Assembly: GCA_964579325.1 (NCBI GenBank)
Contig: CAZOHN010000207.1
Span: 1 to 6,298 of the forward strand
Source: CAZOHN01 sp964579325
Lineage (GTDB): Bacteria; Pseudomonadota; Alphaproteobacteria; Rhodobacterales; Rhodobacteraceae
Reading direction: 5' to 3'
Length of the DNA stretch: 6,298 nucleotides
Positions 1 through 5,800 of this stretch are shown here, in pieces. Numbering within the stretch: position 1 is the first letter of the stretch; every line of letters begins with the position of its first letter. The position numbers and the translations under genes were made by a program. A model generated the notes under the pieces. That model searched no databases. It worked only from the letters and a program-made list of their open reading frames with translations, and was not told where the DNA came from.

Positions 1-92
1 TCGTCGGCCACCTGACGCAAGTCACGGTCAGAAAGACCCTTGAGGTCGGCGGGCAGGTGCACGCGGTCGAGAAGCGGGGTGGTTGGTCTCAT
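1..92 (-). CDS. dxs: 1-deoxy-D-xylulose-5-phosphate synthase, N-terminal fragment (runs off the left edge)
   Basis: The first 30 codons are visible, beginning MRPTTPLLDRVHLPADLKGL and continuing SDRDLRQVADE. The pattern of TPLLDRV, then P-x-DLK-x-L, then LRQ-x-ADE is the usual N-terminus of Dxs. The enzyme is cytosolic, uses thiamine diphosphate and Mg, and condenses pyruvate with glyceraldehyde-3-phosphate in the committed step of the MEP isoprenoid pathway. The ATG at 92-90 is preceded by a GGAGG Shine-Dalgarno five bases upstream, so this start is well supported. It lies 36 bases after ispA on the same strand, an order (xseB-ispA-dxs) familiar from Rhodobacter and many other proteobacteria, and is probably cotranscribed with it. 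The thiamine-binding and transketolase-like domains lie outside the window, so intactness cannot be judged. Confidence 0.9.
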   Translation of the reverse strand, partial: MRPTTPLLDRVHLPADLKGLSDRDLRQVAD

Positions 93-128
93 TCAGGCCT
101 CCGGGTGCCGCGCAGGATCGAGCGGCCC

Positions 129-995
129 TCAGTTCTCGCGGGCGATAACGAAGCGCGCGGCCTCCCGCAAGGTTTCCGCCGCCGCACCGTAGGGCGCAAG
201 TGCCGCGTCCGCTTCGGCCACCAGCGCCGCAGCTCGCACCTTGGCCCCGGGCAGGCCAAGGTGCGACACGAAAGTCGCCTTGCCGGCCTCGGCATCCTTT
301 CGGAGCTTCTTGCCCGCCTTCGTTGCATCTCCCTCGACGTCGAGGATGTCGTCGGCGATCTGGAAGGCAAGTCCGATGGCACGGGCATATGCGCGCAGGG
401 GGGCGGGATCGGCGCGGCCCAGCATCGCCCCTGCCACGCCCGCCCATTCGATCAATGCGCCGGTCTTGTGAGCCTGCAACTCGATGATCTCGTCGAGGCT
501 CAGGGCCCGTGCCGCCGTCTCGGCCGCAATGTCGAGCGCCTGTCCCTTCACCATGCCGGCCGCCCCGGCGGCCCGGGCCAGCGAAGCCACCAGCGCGGCG
601 CGCAGGTCGGCGGGCACGGCTGAATCGCTGGCGAGAACTCCGAAGGCAAGCGTCTGGAGCGCATCGCCAGCGAGAACGGCGGTCGCCTCGTCCCACTTCA
701 CATGCACCGTGGGCTGTCCCCGTCGCAGGTCGTCGTCGTCCATACAGGGCAGGTCGTCGTGAACGAGGGAATAGGCGTGAATCGCCTCCACGGCCGCCGC
801 CGCCGCGATCGCGCCCTCCGGCGCAACCTGGTGCAACCGCGCGCCCTCGATCACAAGAAACCCGCGAAGCCCCTTGCCGCCCCGGATCGCGTAACGCATC
901 GCCTGCACCACCGGCAGGTCGCCCATCGGCTGAATCTCGGCCTGAAGCCGCGCCTGCACGCGCGCGGCCGCACCCCTCAGGGCATCGGCGAACAT
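129..995 (-). CDS. ispA: Farnesyl diphosphate synthase (short-chain trans-polyprenyl synthase)
   Basis: The 288-residue product is a normal length for bacterial IspA. It has the ordered family motifs: GGKGLRG at 39-45 (the substrate-binding region, usually GGKRxRP), the first aspartate-rich motif DDLPCMD at 80-86 with the DDx4D spacing of bacterial FPP synthases, RRG just after it, GQALDI at 151-156, KTGALIE at 177-183, and the second aspartate-rich motif DDILD at 215-219. The enzyme adds two isopentenyl diphosphates to dimethylallyl diphosphate to make C15 farnesyl diphosphate, a precursor for quinone tails, undecaprenyl phosphate and, in phototrophs, carotenoids. The ATG at 995 sits one base after the xseB stop (TGA-C-ATG) with an AAGG eight bases upstream inside xseB, suggesting translational coupling. 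A geranylgeranyl-producing relative is possible, but the xseB/dxs context favours IspA. The missing second basic residue in GGKGLRG is a small departure from consensus. Confidence 0.95.
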   Translation of the reverse strand: MFADALRGAAARVQARLQAEIQPMGDLPVVQAMRYAIRGGKGLRGFLVIEGARLHQVAPEGAIAAAAAVEAIHAYSLVHDDLPCMDDDDLRRGQPTVHVKWDEATAVLAGDALQTLAFGVLASDSAVPADLRAALVASLARAAGAAGMVKGQALDIAAETAARALSLDEIIELQAHKTGALIEWAGVAGAMLGRADPAPLRAYARAIGLAFQIADDILDVEGDATKAGKKLRKDAEAGKATFVSHLGLPGAKVRAAALVAEADAALAPYGAAAETLREAARFVIAREN

Positions 996-996
996 G

Positions 997-1239
997 TCAC
1001 AGGCCTTCGGCCGGTTTCGTTCCGGTGGGTTGGCCGCCCTCGCCCAGGGTGATCTGGCTCACCTTCTCCTCGGCCGCCTTCAGCTTGGCGTCGCAATGCG
1101 CGCGCAAAGCCGCGCCGCGCTCATAGAGCGCGATGGAATCCTCCAGTGGCACGTCGCCGCGCTCAAGCTGGCCGACGATCCCTTCGAGCGCCTTCATCGC
1201 CTCCTCGAAGCTCATCTCCTCCACCTGCCTGTCGCTCAT
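997..1239 (-). CDS. xseB: Exodeoxyribonuclease VII small subunit
   Basis: The 80-residue acidic helical protein has the XseB core: SFEEAMKALEGIVGQLERGD at 10-29, then PLEDSIALYERGAAL and a charged helix around DAKLKAAEEKVSQI. This matches the E. coli pattern SFEKAL-x-ELE-x-IV-x-LE-x-GDLPLEE. It binds XseA to form exonuclease VII, which degrades single-stranded DNA to short oligonucleotides; xseA is not in this window. The ATG at 1239-1237 overlaps the deacetylase stop as ATGA, and a GGAG lies eight bases upstream. The stop is one base before the ispA start. The last 20 residues (GEGGQPTGTKPAEGL) are a typical disordered tail. Its placement ahead of ispA-dxs is conserved in proteobacteria. Confidence 0.95.
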   Translation of the reverse strand: MSDRQVEEMSFEEAMKALEGIVGQLERGDVPLEDSIALYERGAALRAHCDAKLKAAEEKVSQITLGEGGQPTGTKPAEGL

Positions 1240-2171
1240 GCGCCCCGCTCCATCAGTACGCCCAGATGCGCCGCGACGCTCGCGGCCAGCGCGGGAAGAT
1301 CATATCCGCCCTCGAGTGTCGAGACCACCTTGCCCCCCGCATGTCCATCGGCCACGTCGCATATCGCCCTTGTCACCCAGGCAAAATCCTCCTCGACGAG
1401 ACGCATCTGTGCCAGCGGGTCGGCGCGGTGGGCATCGAACCCCGCCGAGATCAGCACAAGCTCGGGCGCAAAATCGTCAAGTGCGGGCAGCACCATGCGC
1501 TCGAATGCCGCCCGGTAGGCCGGGCCGTCGGTGCCGGGCGGGAGCGGCAGGTTCAGGACGTTGTCATGTGCCCCCGTCTCGTGCCGGTCGCCCGTACCCG
1601 GCCAGAGCGGCGACTGGTGAGTCGACACGAAGAGCGACCGCTTCTCGGACCACAGCAGATCCTGCGTTCCGTTGCCGTGATGGACGTCGAAATCGACCAC
1701 CGCGACACGCTGGAGCCCGTGATGATCAAGGGCGCGTTTCGCCGCGATGGCGATGGTGCCGAACAGGCAGAACCCCATAGGCGTCTCGCGCTCGGTGTGG
1801 TGGCCGGGCGGGCGCGTGGCGCAGAAGGCGTTCGTTGCCTCGCCGGCCATGACCGCATCCACCGCCCGGCAGGCGGCGCCCACCGCGCGCAGCGCGGCCT
1901 TGAGCGAGCCCGGCGAAAGATGCGTGTCGGCATCAAGCGCCCGCCAGCCCTCGGTGGGCACGGCCGAGCGCACCCGGTCGATGTAGCTCTCCGGGTGGCA
2001 TCGCAGCACATCCGGGATCTCGCCCATCGGCGCGTCCTCACGCACGAGCGCGTCGAAGGCGGGATCTTCCAGAAGGTCGAGGATGACTTCCAGCCGGCCC
2101 ACGCGTTCGGGATGGCCGGGAGGGGTGACATGGCCGAGGCAGTCGGGGTGGGTCAGCAGGAGTGTGGACAT
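1236..2171 (-). CDS. Histone deacetylase family protein (class II type, zinc amidohydrolase)
   Basis: The 311-residue product carries all core motifs of the arginase/deacetylase fold. These are HPE at 20-22, RPPGHH at 120-125 (the catalytic histidine pair), FDVHHGNGTQ at 161-170 with the D-x-H zinc ligands D162 and H164, STHQSP around 183-188, SAGFDAHRADPL at 242-253 with the third zinc ligand D246, and LEGGYD at 286-291 with the catalytic tyrosine Y290. No key residue is missing, so it should be an active zinc deacetylase. Relatives act on acetyl-lysine, acetylpolyamines or other small amides, and the sequence alone does not choose between these. The ATG at 2171 starts at MSTLLLTHPDCLGHVTPPGHPERVGR, the usual family start; a TTG 36 bases further upstream would only add a non-family tail. 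No clear Shine-Dalgarno precedes the ATG. The gene sits 51 bases after petR and overlaps xseB by four bases, so it probably shares their transcript. Confidence 0.93.
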   Translation of the reverse strand: MSTLLLTHPDCLGHVTPPGHPERVGRLEVILDLLEDPAFDALVREDAPMGEIPDVLRCHPESYIDRVRSAVPTEGWRALDADTHLSPGSLKAALRAVGAACRAVDAVMAGEATNAFCATRPPGHHTERETPMGFCLFGTIAIAAKRALDHHGLQRVAVVDFDVHHGNGTQDLLWSEKRSLFVSTHQSPLWPGTGDRHETGAHDNVLNLPLPPGTDGPAYRAAFERMVLPALDDFAPELVLISAGFDAHRADPLAQMRLVEEDFAWVTRAICDVADGHAGGKVVSTLEGGYDLPALAASVAAHLGVLMERGA

Positions 2172-2222
2172 GGCGGCGAGGCTAGGCGGAGCCTTGACGC
2201 GGTGCAATCCCCGGCGTCGCCG

Positions 2223-2927
2223 TCAGTCAGGCGCCAGCATGTATCCCGCGCCGCGCACTGTCTGCAGGTAGCGCGGCTGCTTGGGGTCGGACTCGATCTT
2301 GCGGCGCAGGCGCGTGATCTGCACGTCGACCGCCCGCTCCTGGGCCTGGCCCGACCCTCGGCCAAGTTCTTCGACAACCTTGAGCCGGGTCAGCGCCTCG
2401 CCCGGGCGACCCGCAAAGATGCGCATGAGCTGCGACTCGGTTGCCGTCAGGCGCACCATTGCTTCGCCGCGCCACAACTCGCCCCGATCCACGTCATAGC
2501 GCACCGGGCCGAGGTGCAGGACCTTCGGTCCGAGGTCTGGGCCCTTTGCCTCAGGCATCCGCCGCAGGATCGCGTTGATCCGCAACAGCAGTTCCTTCGG
2601 CTCGAACGGCTTGACGAGGTAGTCGTCCGCTCCGGCCTCGAGCCCGGCGATGCGGTCCTCGGTCTCGCCCCGCGCGGTCAGCAGCAGGATCGGCGTCACG
2701 ATAGTCTGGCGCAGGCTGCGCGTCAGGCTCACACCGTCCTCACCCGGCATCATCACATCGAGCACCACAAGATCGAACTCCAGCCCGGCCAGAAGCCGCC
2801 GGGCATGTGCCGCATCGCGCGCCGCGCTGACGAGAAAGCCATTCCGGATCAGATATTTCTGGAGCAGGCTCCGGATACGTTCGTCGTCGTCGACGATCAG
2901 GAGATGGGCTTCCGGCGCGGCGGCCAT
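2223..2927 (-). CDS. petR: OmpR-family response regulator, PetR-like
   Basis: The 234-residue two-domain regulator has a receiver domain at about 7-122 with the acidic pair in LLIVDDDE (9-16), the phosphoacceptor D57 in VLDVMMPGEDG, T84 in LLLTAR, and K106 in DDYLVKPF. A winged-helix DNA-binding domain (about 136-232) follows, with LTATE, a recognition helix around ERAVDVQITRLRRKIE (197-212) and the C-terminal wing RYLQTVRGAGY. All phosphorylation residues are present. Directly following a MarR-type gene, it matches the petP-petR arrangement of Rhodobacter capsulatus, where PetR is linked to cytochrome bc1 operon function and growth. No histidine kinase lies beside it. Of two adjacent starts, ATG at 2927 is preferred over GTG at 2930 because the AGGAGG is seven bases from the ATG but only four from the GTG. 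The petR name rests on recalled gene order and family, not on an alignment. Confidence 0.88.
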   Translation of the reverse strand: MAAAPEAHLLIVDDDERIRSLLQKYLIRNGFLVSAARDAAHARRLLAGLEFDLVVLDVMMPGEDGVSLTRSLRQTIVTPILLLTARGETEDRIAGLEAGADDYLVKPFEPKELLLRINAILRRMPEAKGPDLGPKVLHLGPVRYDVDRGELWRGEAMVRLTATESQLMRIFAGRPGEALTRLKVVEELGRGSGQAQERAVDVQITRLRRKIESDPKQPRYLQTVRGAGYMLAPD

Positions 2928-3433
2928 CACAGCACCTCCTTCATCGCGGTGAACTGGCGTCGCATTTCGGGGTCCATCATCGCTTCCAGCACCTGCCTGA
3001 ACCCCGCCACTGCCACTGGCCCGGCGACGCGGTAGGCCGCCCGCATCCGGGTCCGTTGCGCTTCCGACAACTGGCGTTCCAGCCCTCGCCCGGACTCGGT
3101 CAGGAACAGGTGCCGCTCGCGCTTGTCCTGACGACCGACGCGGCTTTCCACCAGGCCATCCTCGATAAGCGTCCGTAATACCCGATTGAGCGACTGCTTG
3201 GTGACGCCCAGGATGGCCAGCAGGTTGTTGACAGTGGTTCCGGGGGCGCGGTTGACGAAATGGATCGCCCTGTGGTGCGCCCTGCCATAGCCCTTTGCGT
3301 CGAGGATCCGGTCCGGGTCGGCCGTAAAGCCCCGGTAGGCGAAGTACATCGCCTCGATCCCCTTTCGGAGTTGCTCGTCAGTCAGGAAAAGCAGCGCTTC
3401 TCCACCCGCCGATTGTGTGCCGACCTCCGCCAT
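2927..3433 (-). CDS. petP: MarR-family winged-helix transcriptional regulator, PetP-like
   Basis: The 168-residue protein begins MAEVGTQSAGGEALLFLTDE. It shows the MarR layout: an N-terminal dimerisation helix with IEAMYFAYRGF (26-36), GRAHHRAIHFV (50-60), a first helix around GTTVNNLLAILGVTK (65-79), a recognition helix TKQSLNRVLRTLIEDGLV (78-95), a basic wing RVGRQDKRERHLFLTESG (98-115) with the family's D-x-R pattern, and a C-terminal helical dimer region. MarR proteins bind palindromic operators as dimers, often autoregulating and responding to small ligands or oxidation; there is no cysteine in this protein, which argues against thiol-based sensing. I chose ATG 3433 over ATG 3478 because the predicted -10 element overlaps the upstream ATG. 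It is translationally coupled to petR, the arrangement known from Rhodobacter. The symbol is given by family and context. Confidence 0.85.
   Translation of the reverse strand: MAEVGTQSAGGEALLFLTDEQLRKGIEAMYFAYRGFTADPDRILDAKGYGRAHHRAIHFVNRAPGTTVNNLLAILGVTKQSLNRVLRTLIEDGLVESRVGRQDKRERHLFLTESGRGLERQLSEAQRTRMRAAYRVAGPVAVAGFRQVLEAMMDPEMRRQFTAMKEVL
2935..2940 (-). promoter_or_regulatory. Strong Shine-Dalgarno of petR that decides its start
   Basis: AGGAGG lies within the last codons of petP, seven bases upstream of the ATG at 2927 and four upstream of the in-frame GTG at 2930. The spacing favours the ATG, giving a one-base TGATG overlap with the petP stop codon, typical of coupled translation. Confidence 0.75.
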
Positions 3434-3476
3434 TGTCGTCCCGCCTACTCTCGCCAAGAAGTCGCCTGCAGGTGGC

Positions 3477-3505
3477 ATTTTATGTCAGCCTTGTTGACTT
3501 TCCAA
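3477..3505 (-). promoter_or_regulatory. Predicted sigma70-type promoter of petP-petR and downstream genes
   Basis: On the minus strand TTGGAA (3505-3500) and TAAAAT (3482-3477) are separated by exactly 17 bases; the -10 matches TATAAT at five of six positions. Transcription would begin near 3470, leaving a leader of about 36 bases before ATG 3433. The -10 overlaps the alternative ATG at 3478, which therefore could not be translated from this promoter. Predicted by eye only. Confidence 0.55.
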
Positions 3506-3512
3506 GACTCAA
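3494..3512. promoter_or_regulatory. 19-bp imperfect inverted repeat, candidate operator of the divergent petP/ilvE region
   Basis: TTGACT (3494-3499) and ACTCAA (3507-3512) form 6-base arms around a 7-base centre, with one mismatch from a perfect palindrome. Size and symmetry suit a dimeric winged-helix regulator. It covers the -35 element of the predicted petP promoter on one strand and the TTGACT -35 candidate of ilvE on the other, so one bound dimer could block both. PetP, encoded next door, is the obvious candidate ligand; this is inference. Confidence 0.4.
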
Positions 3513-3522
3513 CTGCTAGCGA
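3494..3522 (+). promoter_or_regulatory. Possible ilvE promoter (TTGACT, 17 bp, extended -10)
   Basis: TTGACT (3494-3499) matches the -35 consensus at five of six positions. At 17-base spacing lies TAGCGA (3517-3522), a poor -10 hexamer, but it is preceded by TGC in the right place for an extended -10. Transcription would start near 3529, giving a leader of about 70 bases before ilvE. The weak -10 makes this only a candidate. Confidence 0.33.
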
Positions 3523-3529
3523 GGCGACG

Positions 3530-3584
3530 GTTTTGCGCAAGATTATGTCCACATCGGACCTTTCACGCGCAACTTTCGCAAAAC
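3530..3584. repeat. Separated inverted repeat in the ilvE leader
   Basis: GTTTTGCG (3530-3537) and its exact complement CGCAAAAC (3577-3584) flank 39 bases. Inside are a small hairpin GTCC-ACATC-GGAC (3547-3559) and a palindrome TTGCGCAA (3533-3540) that overlaps the left arm. GCGCAA recurs at 3567-3572. The pair could fold in the mRNA just upstream of the ribosome-binding site or be a two-site operator. No leader peptide rich in Leu, Ile or Val codons is present, so classical attenuation is not supported. Confidence 0.4.
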
Positions 3585-3597
3585 GGGAACGGAGATC

Positions 3598-4467
3598 ATG
3601 GCAGGCGCCTACGACGATCGCGACGGGAAAATCTGGCTGGACGGGGCGCTGGTGGACTGGCGCGCGGCCAATGTGCACGTTCTTACTCACGCCCTGCACT
3701 ACGCCTCGTCGGTGTTCGAGGGCGAACGCTGCTACAACGGCAGGATCTTCAAGGGCCACGAGCACTCGCTGCGGCTGATCCGCTCGGCCGAACTGCTCGA
3801 CATGGAGTTGCCCTATAGCGCCGAGGAAATCGACGCCGCGAAGGATGCGATGCTGAAGGCGAACGGCTGGACCGACGCCTACGTCCGCGCCGTCGTCTGG
3901 CGTGGCTCGGGCGAGGACATGGGCGTCTCTGCCCGCCGCAATCCGGTGCGCATGGCGGTGGCCGGCTGGGAATGGGGCAACTACTACGGTGACGCCAAGA
4001 TGAAGGGCGCCAAGCTCGACATCGCCAAGTGGCGCCGCCCCGATCCCGCGACCGCTCCGTCGCAAGCCAAGGCTGCGGGCCTCTACATGATCTGCACGAT
4101 GTCCAAACACGCCGCCGAGGCCAAGGGCTGTTCGGACGCGATGATGATGGACTACCGCGGTTATGTGGCCGAGGCGACCGGGGCGAACATCTTCTTCGTG
4201 AAGGACGGTGAGGTCCACACGCCGCTTGCCGACTGCTTCCTCAATGGCCTGACACGGCAGACCGTGATCGGGATGCTGAAGGAGCGCCAGGTCAAGGTGC
4301 ACGAGCGGCACATCCTGCCCGAGGAGCTCGAAGGGTTCGAACAATGCTGGCTGACGGGCACCGCCGCCGAGGTCACGCCGGTGGGACAGATCGGCGACTA
4401 CGTCTTCGAGGTCGGCGCGCTCACCCGCCAGATCGCCGAGGACTACGAAAAGCTTGTGCGGGCCTGA
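3598..4467 (+). CDS. ilvE: Branched-chain-amino-acid aminotransferase
   Basis: The 289-residue product is a fold-type IV PLP aminotransferase. Residues include VLTHALHYASSVFEGERCY (28-46), the active-site entry region with the family's HxxHYgxxvFEG pattern, and AKAAGLY at 157-163, whose K158 aligns with the PLP-binding lysine of E. coli IlvE. EATGANIFFVKDG (192-204) and GLTRQTVI (217-224) follow, then TGTAAEVTPV (254-263), which binds the PLP phosphate. It interconverts Leu, Ile and Val with their 2-oxo acids using glutamate/2-oxoglutarate, the last step of their synthesis. D-amino acid aminotransferase or aminodeoxychorismate lyase are related alternatives, but length and motif details favour IlvE. 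The ATG at 3598 has GGAG three bases upstream and a GGGA nine bases upstream. It is divergent from petP and convergent with tonB. Confidence 0.92.
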   Translation: MAGAYDDRDGKIWLDGALVDWRAANVHVLTHALHYASSVFEGERCYNGRIFKGHEHSLRLIRSAELLDMELPYSAEEIDAAKDAMLKANGWTDAYVRAVVWRGSGEDMGVSARRNPVRMAVAGWEWGNYYGDAKMKGAKLDIAKWRRPDPATAPSQAKAAGLYMICTMSKHAAEAKGCSDAMMMDYRGYVAEATGANIFFVKDGEVHTPLADCFLNGLTRQTVIGMLKERQVKVHERHILPEELEGFEQCWLTGTAAEVTPVGQIGDYVFEVGALTRQIAEDYEKLVRA

Positions 4468-4484
4468 AATGGGGACTTGGGAGG

Positions 4485-4499
4485 CGGGTGTGAAACCCG
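4485..4499. terminator. Small hairpin in the ilvE/tonB convergent gap
   Basis: CGGGT (4485-4489) and ACCCG (4495-4499) can form a 5-bp stem with a 5-base loop on either strand, in the 32-bp gap between two converging stop codons. There is no T-run on either side, so it is a weak candidate for a bidirectional terminator; an alternative stem pairs GGGTG 4486-4490 with CACCC 4501-4505. Confidence 0.3.
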
Positions 4500-5546
4500 T
4501 CACCCCTTCCTGAAGGCGACTCTGACGGCAAAGCGAAAGCTCTCGCCTGTCAGGCCCGCCGGCGCGGCCGGAAAGCGGCCCGCGCGCCGCACCGCCTCGA
4601 CGGCCGCCCGGTCCAGCGCCGGGTGGCCCGAGGACCCGGCAAGGCTGACGTCGTGCAGCCGCCCATCCCGCCCGAGCGTCAGCGCGACCCGCGCTGTGCC
4701 CTCTGCGCCTTCGCCCGCAGGATAGCGCTGCGCCCGCGCTATACGCGACTGCACCCGCGCCGCCCATTGCCGCTCCAGCCCCGCCGCTCCGCCATCCGCG
4801 CCGCCCGCCGCCACACCCGCTTGCGCCGCCGTCCGGCTTTCCGTCTGGCTTGGCGGCTGACTCGCTGCGCCGTCCCGCGCCGGGGCGGGAGTGGGGTCGG
4901 GTGCGGCAGCGGCCACGGGTCGAACGGGCTCGGCCTGTTGTGCCTCGCGCGGACGCGGCCGGATCGCAGCGGGCGGCGGTCCGGGCGGCCCGTCGAGGCG
5001 CGGCAGCGCCTCTGGTTCCCCGCGCGCCACGGCAGGCACCAAAGATCCCTCGGGCCGAGCTGGGGTGACGTCGGCAAGAAGGGCAAGGGCCTTGTCAGCC
5101 TCGAAGGCGTGCATCCCCGGAAGGACGGGAGCCGAGCCGACCTCGGGCGAGTGTGGAGAGACGGCGGGCATCGGTTCGGAAGGCCCGACATCAGCCATCG
5201 CTTCCACAAGCGCAGGTGCCGCCTGAGGGCCAGGAACGGACGCATCGGGGCGCGGAACCACTTGTCCTTCGCTGGCAGCCAACGGGACGTTCACGACGGC
5301 GGGCGCCTCGGTCGCCTCAACCGGCAAAGCCGACCCTGCTGAAAGCAACGTGACTTCAATCGGTGCCCCCGGGCCACCGACGGCGACCGGCAGTGCCGCC
5401 AGCCCGTGCAAGGCAACGGCCACCGCCGCCGCACCGTGGAGAACCACGGAAGCGACGAGGCCGATACGTGCGGCATTGGACCGGAGGCGGACCGGCCGCG
5501 CGGCGGACGCCGCCAACCCGGGCCCGATCGCGACCAAGTTTCGCAC
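4500..5546 (-). CDS. tonB: TonB-family energy transducer, probably for cobalamin uptake
   Basis: From GTG 5546 the product has 348 residues. A single membrane helix spans about 27-56 and contains SVVLHGAAAVAVAL, with S33-x3-H37 matching the essential S-x3-H of E. coli TonB (SVCIHGAVV), followed by IEVTLL (63-68), the counterpart of ISVTMV. A long periplasmic Pro/Ala/Glu-rich spacer (about 70-255) follows, then a TonB C-terminal domain (about 262-346) with RYP (274-276), EGTARVALTLGRDGRLHDVSL and RFPAAPAGLTGESFRFAVRVAF. It would couple the proton gradient via ExbB/ExbD to outer-membrane receptors; those genes are absent here. The start is uncertain: the frame stays open to GTG 5741. GTG 5696 has the best Shine-Dalgarno (GGGGAG, six bases away), and ATG 5630 has none. 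I chose 5546 because it places the helix near the N-terminus as in known TonB. The cobalamin riboswitch upstream suggests B12 repression. Confidence 0.82.
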   Translation of the reverse strand: MRNLVAIGPGLAASAARPVRLRSNAARIGLVASVVLHGAAAVAVALHGLAALPVAVGGPGAPIEVTLLSAGSALPVEATEAPAVVNVPLAASEGQVVPRPDASVPGPQAAPALVEAMADVGPSEPMPAVSPHSPEVGSAPVLPGMHAFEADKALALLADVTPARPEGSLVPAVARGEPEALPRLDGPPGPPPAAIRPRPREAQQAEPVRPVAAAAPDPTPAPARDGAASQPPSQTESRTAAQAGVAAGGADGGAAGLERQWAARVQSRIARAQRYPAGEGAEGTARVALTLGRDGRLHDVSLAGSSGHPALDRAAVEAVRRAGRFPAAPAGLTGESFRFAVRVAFRKG

Positions 5547-5576
5547 CGTTGGCGCCCCGCAGGCAGGCACATCCCG

Positions 5577-5609
5577 CCGGGCGGAAAGGAGGGCCGTCCC
5601 TCCGCCCGG
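5577..5609 (-). other. Strong GC-rich hairpin in the riboswitch-tonB leader
   Basis: CCGGGCGG (5609-5602) pairs exactly with CCGCCCGG (5584-5577), enclosing AGGG-ACGG-CCCT and a five-base bulge. No U-run follows, so it is not a standard intrinsic terminator. It lies about 30 bases upstream of the chosen tonB start and could be part of the riboswitch expression platform or a coding coincidence if tonB starts further upstream. The rest of the stretch 5547-5800 holds a second small stem (GGCGC/GCGCC, 5764-5778) and no gene I can support. Confidence 0.4.
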
Positions 5610-5800
5610 TACGGCGGCGGGCCTGGCCATCAGGCAGGCGGAACGCGTGGGCAGCGGACCCGCCGCTTCCGCCCGGACTGCCGCCAGCTTCCCCACGCCA
5701 GTCTCCCCGTCCTCGCGGTGCGCCGGGCCACCTGCCCGCACGGCCGAAACAGCATCACCGCAAGGCGCCGCGCGCGCCCCGCGTGCGGAACCGGGTGAGC

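Noticed and set aside
57..623. Plus-strand open frame of 188 codons opposite ispA
   Set aside because: It is antisense to ispA, which has both aspartate-rich motifs; this is a typical high-GC shadow.
2172..2207. Upstream TTG start for the deacetylase
   Set aside because: It adds 12 residues (MHRVKAPPSLAA) not expected in the family, and it has no usable Shine-Dalgarno spacing. The ATG at 2171 gives the usual N-terminus.
1146..3035. Plus-strand open frame of 629 codons across the deacetylase and petR
   Set aside because: It is antisense to genes with complete catalytic and phosphorylation motifs. Its product is Arg/His/Gln-rich with no family pattern, as expected from the opposite strand of GC-rich coding DNA.
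3545..3597. ATG at 3545 as an ilvE leader peptide
   Set aside because: Its frame has only one Leu codon and no Ile or Val run before ilvE and continues far into ilvE out of frame, so it does not look like an attenuator peptide.
3445..4767. Minus-strand open frame of 440 codons across ilvE
   Set aside because: It is antisense to ilvE, whose PLP motifs are intact, and it also runs through the convergent gap and the divergent promoter region. It is a shadow frame.
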